From positions 5,154,414 to 5,218,413 of the forward strand of contig NW_023998432.1 of assembly GCF_014805625.2 (NCBI RefSeq): a stretch of 64,000 nt of DNA, given 5' to 3'. This DNA comes from Glossina fuscipes. Lineage: Eukaryota > Arthropoda > Insecta > Diptera > Glossinidae. Position numbers and translations under genes: made by a program. The notes under the pieces were generated by a model. It did not search any database. It had not been told where the DNA came from and worked only from the letters and a program-made list of their open reading frames with translations. Shown here piece by piece: positions 58,273 through 64,000 of this stretch (position 1 is the first letter of the stretch; each line of letters begins with the position of its first letter).

Positions 58273-59790
58273 CTGCATCACTTTGACGTGACAACAAATG
58301 ATTTCGTTTACAAAATATTAGTTTTCCAGCCAGTTCACTATCTTAATAATCAAAACAACAACAAGAAGAAAAACAGCAAGAATACAGAAGAGCAACAACT
58401 TCAATTATATATAACACTATTATTGCTACAATTATTATCATTATTATTATATACAATACAATTTGTATTCTTATCAACATTATTAACGAAATTTATAATT
58501 AGAATTCAGACAAGAACAACGGAAACAATAAGAACAAAAACAACCATTTTTATAAAATCGCAAACAATACTACAATTATTCTTACAACTACAACCACAAT
58601 TATTATTATCATTATTATACAGATTAGTAATTTTAATACTATTACTATTATTACTTATACTACTATCGGCTTTAGTAGTTCTTAACCGTTTCAAGAAAGC
58701 AGTTAATTCAACCAGAAAAAACACAGCTCAACGAAATCTTTTACAAATTGTTGCTAATGATAAAAACAACAACAACAATAACAAAATTAATAATAACACC
58801 AGCAATACGAAGCATACCTATAGTCGACGGTTTTATCAATGTAGACGTTGGTATTTTGTTGTTGCTCTTAACGGATGCACTAAAAAAGAGGTTTTAAATA
58901 AATTAAAAAATTTCTTTAAATTGAATTTTAAAGGTTATCAACCTTTATATAGTTTATTAATATGTAACATCACATCTAGAATATTTCTAGAATAGAATGT
59001 AGCTAAGATGCTGGAACTAAGTAAAGCAAGTATTATGGCGTTTTAGTCTAAACGAAAAAATCTAACAAACAATTTAAATAAAGATTTAACAATAATTTCA
59101 ATTTCAAACCTAATCACAGGAGCCTAAAACATACCAAAAATCTAACATACAGCTACATACACCTGATACAGCGCAGCACTTCATACACAATCATCGAATT
59201 TTTGTTTTTGCTGCATATACACTTTTTCACTCTCGTCACCAGAACATTGAAAGATTAAGCAAAATAACAAAAACCAAAACCTTTACTCATACTATTGTTA
59301 GATAATTAATTAATCCATAATTAATAAATAGCTTTTAATGATTAGGTGTAGAATGAGCAAATTTAATATTTCGTTTGCTTCTTATTTATGTAGTAATTTC
59401 CCCTTAAAGAAAAAACTCTTAATCAATCTTAAAAGTATTCCATTATTACATAAAAACAAAACGAACAAAAATTAAACAGGAAAAAGAACATTTTCGCATT
59501 GAAAATTCATTTGCAGTCACTAAATTACTTTAAATTTTTTGCATTTTTTCAAATCCTCCCATTAGTATGATTCCTCGCTATTTATGATTTTAATATATGT
59601 TTACCACCGATGTTTTCTTTTTATCGTTAATGTTTTTTAATAATTTTAAAAATTAATTTAATTAAATTTAAAAATTCATTATTTGTTTGTATCTATACAC
59701 ATATACTATATATCTATATGTAGATATATATATATTTGTATATATACATATATTTTATATATGCCTAAAATAAATTTGAAATCCTTAAAT
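58273..59790 (+). other. Adar 3' UTR region with two possible polyadenylation signals
   Basis: No coding signal follows the stop. AATAAA occurs at 59077-59082 and at 59769-59774; either could serve as a polyadenylation signal, giving a UTR of about 0.8 or 1.5 kb. The first part (58340-58800) is dominated by ATT/TTA and AAC/AAT triplets. An open frame of 235 codons across it (58288-58995) is an artefact of triplet runs (Leu/Gln/Asn-rich) and has no domain. The transcript end is inferred. Confidence 0.5.
58355..58800. repeat. Triplet-rich (ATT/TTA, AAC/AAT) low-complexity tract
   Basis: Imperfect runs of TTA/ATT (58415-58460, 58590-58670) and AAC/AAT (58340-58370, 58760-58800). The TTATTA and AATAATAA stretches could pair within the RNA. 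Lies just after the Adar stop codon. Confidence 0.75.
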
Positions 59791-60835
59791 ATTTTTAAAA
59801 CCCTTGTGTTTTCTTTATATCTGTAATCTTTTTATGTATATTATTTGTCTGAAAAACATATTAATTATTATTACTTTCTATTAAAACTTAATTGGCTTCA
59901 TTTAATTTTAAATTTCGTGTTGGAATTGACTGTTCAAAAATGTAAAGGCCACTAAGCTTGAATGTAGTTTAAATAATCCGTCACGGTCCTACATTATTAG
60001 TTATATTAATTTAGTCTTACACTTAAAAAATATGTACTTTACTTAAATTATATTTTCTTATTATGTAAAAGTGTACATTACATCGTATCTCTTCTTTTAT
60101 TCAATTATATTGATAACTAATAGTTAGAGATATATTAGCTTTTGTAGGAATAAGCCTAGGAAGTAAATACAAGTTGCTCCAATACTTATTAGACTTGTTT
60201 AAAGTTTCTGACCGACCCAGGTGCTCACGTCTTAATATATTCGTCTTGATCATGAGCGTTATCTACGGGCGTTTCAATTTAATTATTCCGTTTCAGGGAA
60301 CTAAGAAAACTGCGTCGTACATATTTTTTATCACAGAAAGTAAATTTTCAGATAAAAGTACCACGATCTTAAAAATTTTTCCAAGTTATTATAATCGATG
60401 TATTCAACATTGTGTTATACGCTTTAATACATAATTGATGGCACTTAACCTAACGGTTGGTGTTCTTGAATTTAAAAAACCAAGAACTGAAAAAAGTGAT
60501 CCAAATGCACCATATCCCTATTGACCGTTGCTATGGGCCTTATGATTTGCCCTCTTCTTAGAAAAAAGAGTAATTAATGAAACAAACGGAACGTCAGCAA
60601 GAGTCAGTCTTCCAGAACCCAAAAAAGTGAAATATAAATTATTAAAAGAGGTATTTTGAAGGAAGAATTCTGTATAGGCCAGCAGACATATAGGGTTCAT
60701 CAAATCCTTTTTGGTATCCTGAACATATCCATATATATGGTGCAAATAGTAGAATCCGTTCAGCCCCATCTGGGTGTCTATGTTGCAGAATCGTCATTAC
60801 GTTTTCAAGATTCTCTAATTGTAAAGAAAATGTTG
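59791..60835. other. No gene recognised downstream of Adar
   Basis: AT-rich. 60450-60660 has a GC-richer stretch with no domain on either strand. Confidence 0.4.
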
Positions 60836-61720
60836 TACCCATTAACGAAGGATGAGGGGTGTATTCATTTTGTCAAAACATTTGCAACGCACAGAAGGGA
60901 ACATCAGAGACCGCACAGAGTATATACATTCTTCACCATCAGCATCAAACTGTGAATCGATTTAAGTATGTCCATCTGCCCGTTTGTATAATATCTGTTG
61001 TGCCCATTCTCCTGCTTGCAACAATGGAGCTATCGACTTCAAATTTGGCAGAAATATTGGAAGTTCTTGGACGCAGGTTCGTATTGCAATTCGGCCAAAT
61101 CATTCGAAGGTTACGCTCACAGCACCACATAAATTGAGAATACCTCTGCTTTTGAAAAGCAATTAAAAATTCGTTTATTATTTATTACTCATAAACTATA
61201 GCAGATAAATGTATAAACATTTGAAATCATACTCTATGAGCGACGGTGCACTTATACAAAAAATGGGAAAACTTGATCCCCGCCTCGCCAATGTTATAAT
61301 GTATAAAAGTTTAGTTTTTTTCAATAATGTACAGAAACCAGCTTCACAAGCCCCACAAAGGACATAAATTCTTGGCCAGTTTCAAATTTGGAATTAACCT
61401 AAATATGTCCGCCTGTTCGTCTGCCCATTTGTGCCTCTGCGCAACTGTGTAGTATCCGAACATTCCGCCGTTAGCGAAAATGAAAATATCGCTAACAAAT
61501 TTGCGAAAGAATTTCGAATTGACCTAATCTTTTCAAAGGGCACGCCTACAACGTCCGCACACCTATGCGACAACAACTTTGATTTTGTAAGTAGAAAAAA
61601 GAAGTCGCGCCCACTCCATGTTATAGAGCATGAAAATTTAGTTCTTTTACTTTTTCTGTTTTTTTTAGGATAACAGAGATGGACGTAAAAGATTCCGTCA
61701 CGAACATATATAATTTTCAT
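60836..61720 (+). repeat. Composite two-unit mini-me-like repeat, second copy
   Basis: Unit 1 from 60836 (CCCATTAACGAAGGATGAGG, TATATACATTCTTCACCATC core, ATATTGGAAGTTCTTGGACG). Unit 2 from 61318 (GACATAAATTCTTGGCCAG, AAATTTGCGAAAGAATTTCG, ATGTTATAGAGCATGAAAAT), ending GATAACAGAGATGGACGTAA (61671). Colinear with 47547-48290. Confidence 0.8.
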
Positions 61721-64000
61721 AAATATATATTTTTTTTAATTCATCCTTTCTTTTTGCTCAAATTAGGTTAAATTTAAATATTTGTTAAATGAGCTGGGTT
61801 TGTTAACGCGGATTAAAAATATTTACATTTTTTCGGAATTTTGTTATTAATTCTAAATGTTATAAATGAAATGATCAAATCTTGAGTGCTTTTACTTGAA
61901 ATACGTGGCTCGCAACCAAGGTCTCAGTAATTTTGAAATTAATGACAAAAATATTTGGATAATATCCTCTCTCAACTCTTTTTTCGCTTTTAAAATTCGT
62001 ATGGAATATAAGAAGCTAGAAAAAGTTTGGAACTGATGAAGATATTGACCGTCATTGCCGGCTTAGATTGAAAGATTAGCGAAATTGACTTTGCTATGTT
62101 AGTACTGCCGGGGCTGGCATATTGAAATTACACGTGACTCCCCGTCACGTGTCCACTTGTATATCGTGAAAATGTTTGCGCATTCAATCTTACTTATGAT
62201 AACTTTAAGTTATACCAATCAGTCAGAAGTTGTGCGTTTGAAATTAAACGTTTATCTATTTAACAATGTAGCTTATTAAAATTTAATTATTTAAGGAAAT
62301 GGAATAAAGAAGATAATAGAATTATAATAATGGAATAATAATATTCGAAAGGTTGTTAAGTATTAAGAAAGTATTTTTTGCAAAAATGTTGAAAAATGAC
62401 TATCAAAACCATTTTCTTGAGCTAAAGAAGTTCGTTTGTTAATAAAATTTGTCTAAATAACCTTATCAAATATATTGTACAATTTTCTCTTGAAAATCTA
62501 ATTTTAAAGATATTGTAAAAAAACTGCACGAAAAGAATGAAAATTGTTTCGAGGGGGACGCTTTTACAATTTGGAAATCTATTATAAGCCTGTATCATGT
62601 TTGTCAAAGATAAAATCGCACGTTTTACCCTTTATGAATAGTGCGAAATGACAAAGAAGATGGCAAGTAAATGTATTCATAATTAAGATCAAAAACTTCA
62701 CTTGTTGGGAGAAGGATTGGCATCGTTCTGACCGCTTCCATTCTTATATTACCTCAACAGTTACTTCGAAGAAGCGCTTTGTTAATTATTTTTGTTTTGA
62801 AATGCTTTTAAAGGAACATTAACGCTTTCTAAAGATATCCCCTAATATATTAGCCACATTCGAAATCAATAAGTAAGGTAAAGTATTAGGCTACGGCTTT
62901 CCAACATTAATCCTTCCGGAGCGCTTAAAGAAAATCCCGAAATTCCAAGGAGAAAAGAATTATTCATAAATCATTCAAAGCAGCCATAAAAGAAAAAGAA
63001 TAAAAAGACAAATTTATTTTTCGAAAATTTTACAGGGGCTTCACCCTTAAGTACATAGAGTAGTACTTTCATTTTTAATCCAGAGAAGCAATGGGAAGAC
63101 AAGGAAGGCAAGCAAGTGGTGTTGATATCAAAAAATTTAATGTAAATTGAACTTATGGAGGATGTGCCAAAATTTACGCAAAAATTGAATTTGTTGCCAT
63201 TTGTGCGGTAAAGTATTGGCACCTAGAAAAAGAAAAAAAACATTTTTTTAGCTGGGAGCTTAGCATTACACGAGAGAAAAACGCGTTTTTATTGTTGAAG
63301 GGTATTTGAAAAATAATGGATACTGATGCTCGATAACGCGCTATGATAACACAGTTCTTTCTGCCTAAATTGGATGATACTAATGTGGTTTCTACAATAC
63401 GCCATATATTCCGTGAAACAATTCAATTACTGTATGAAACATTTCCTTGTCGTGTACTATCTTGTTTCGATGAGCAGAGTTTCGAGAAAAGATGGCTGTG
63501 GAGGTCATTTGCCCGATGTCTTATTTCATATAAAACCTCATCGTATAAACATTGTGGCTCAATAAAAAAATTACAATTGAAAAAAATAGATGTATTTTGT
63601 ATGTAATTCTTGCATTAGTTTTGTGACGAGCTATACATATATATTATCTGGCACAGCATTCATTAACATATTGCTTTTACGGCATTTTCGATGCCAAGTT
63701 TACGTTTTCTATATCAATATTTGTAACTTCGAAAATTTTTACAATAGGAAGGCAAATGCAAAAGTGGAAATCATTTCAATTAGAATCTTTAAGAAAATGC
63801 ATTGGCGGTATCTAACCCGTTGTCTAAGTTTCTGGTTACCGTACAAATAACCCCTGGGGCTGTAAACGTATTATAAAGGTCTTGTTAATTTTTATTGAAA
63901 TTGTGAAAATATTGTTGCATAGATCAGTGAATGGCGAATGGTTTAACTGTCTCAGTAGTATCGTGAATATTTCCCTTTGAGAGTTTTTTTGCTTCGTAAG
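61721..64000. other. No gene recognised
   Basis: AT-rich DNA. Frames at 63343-63606 and 63590-63850 show no domain or splice-bounded homology. Confidence 0.4.

Noticed and set aside
58288..58995. 235-codon plus-strand open frame after Adar
   Set aside because: Composition is triplet repeats (Leu/Gln/Asn runs) with no domain; it lies in the 3' UTR.
1..64000. CRISPR arrays, rRNA genes, bacterial operons or phage modules
   Set aside because: None seen; introns, mariner and I-type elements show insect nuclear DNA.

Overview
The window is AT-rich, intron-rich animal DNA that looks like a higher fly (Diptera: Schizophora). The species cannot be fixed from the sequence, and a tephritid or related fly is only a guess. 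Evidence: one host gene whose exons read as a Drosophila-type Adar (adenosine deaminase acting on RNA), short fly-style introns (59 and 137 nt) beside kilobase introns, mariner, I-type and Ty3/gypsy elements, and mini-me-like microsatellite-bearing repeats.

The only host gene I can support is Adar, plus strand, 45159-58272, eight coding exons in the window. They encode the second half of dsRBD1, a linker with an optional extension, dsRBD2 and the whole deaminase domain to the stop codon. The summed exons are exactly 544 codons (short form) and all junction phases agree. The exon for the N-terminus and first half of dsRBD1 was not found; it probably lies upstream of the window. Bases 1-45158 are then most likely one very long Adar intron (inference), filled with decayed mobile elements and plain AT-rich DNA.

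Layout: 3062-4140 dispersed repeat; 4550-7065 broken I-type non-LTR copy A; 10311-11290 mauritiana-type mariner fossil (copy 1); 11601-12801 well-preserved but internally deleted mariner with 32-bp perfect inverted repeats; 16361-20366 CR1/Jockey-group non-LTR element with a PHD-like ORF1; 21888-22140 fragment of another mariner; 22850-23565 mariner copy 3 (minus); 28611-31187 I-type copy B; 31488-32600 mariner copy 2; 32808-33160 dispersed repeat; 33560-37170 gypsy pol remnant (minus); 38090-40420 mini-me-like repeats; 40560-41690 CR1-group endonuclease fragment (minus); 44371-44521 two convergent tRNA-like Pol III promoter motifs; 45159-58272 Adar; 58273-59800 Adar 3' UTR region rich in ATT/AAC triplets; 60836-61720 a composite repeat matching the one in an Adar intron; 61.7-64 kb nothing recognised.

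The most interesting host signals are in Adar. The alternative extension of the third-exon region (the counterpart of Drosophila exon 3a) appears to use a GC-AG donor, GCAAGT, the only nearby donor that restores frame. The residue before the second zinc cysteine is Ala encoded by GCG, which A-to-I editing cannot recode. No bacterial-type system, CRISPR array, rRNA or intact tRNA gene was seen.
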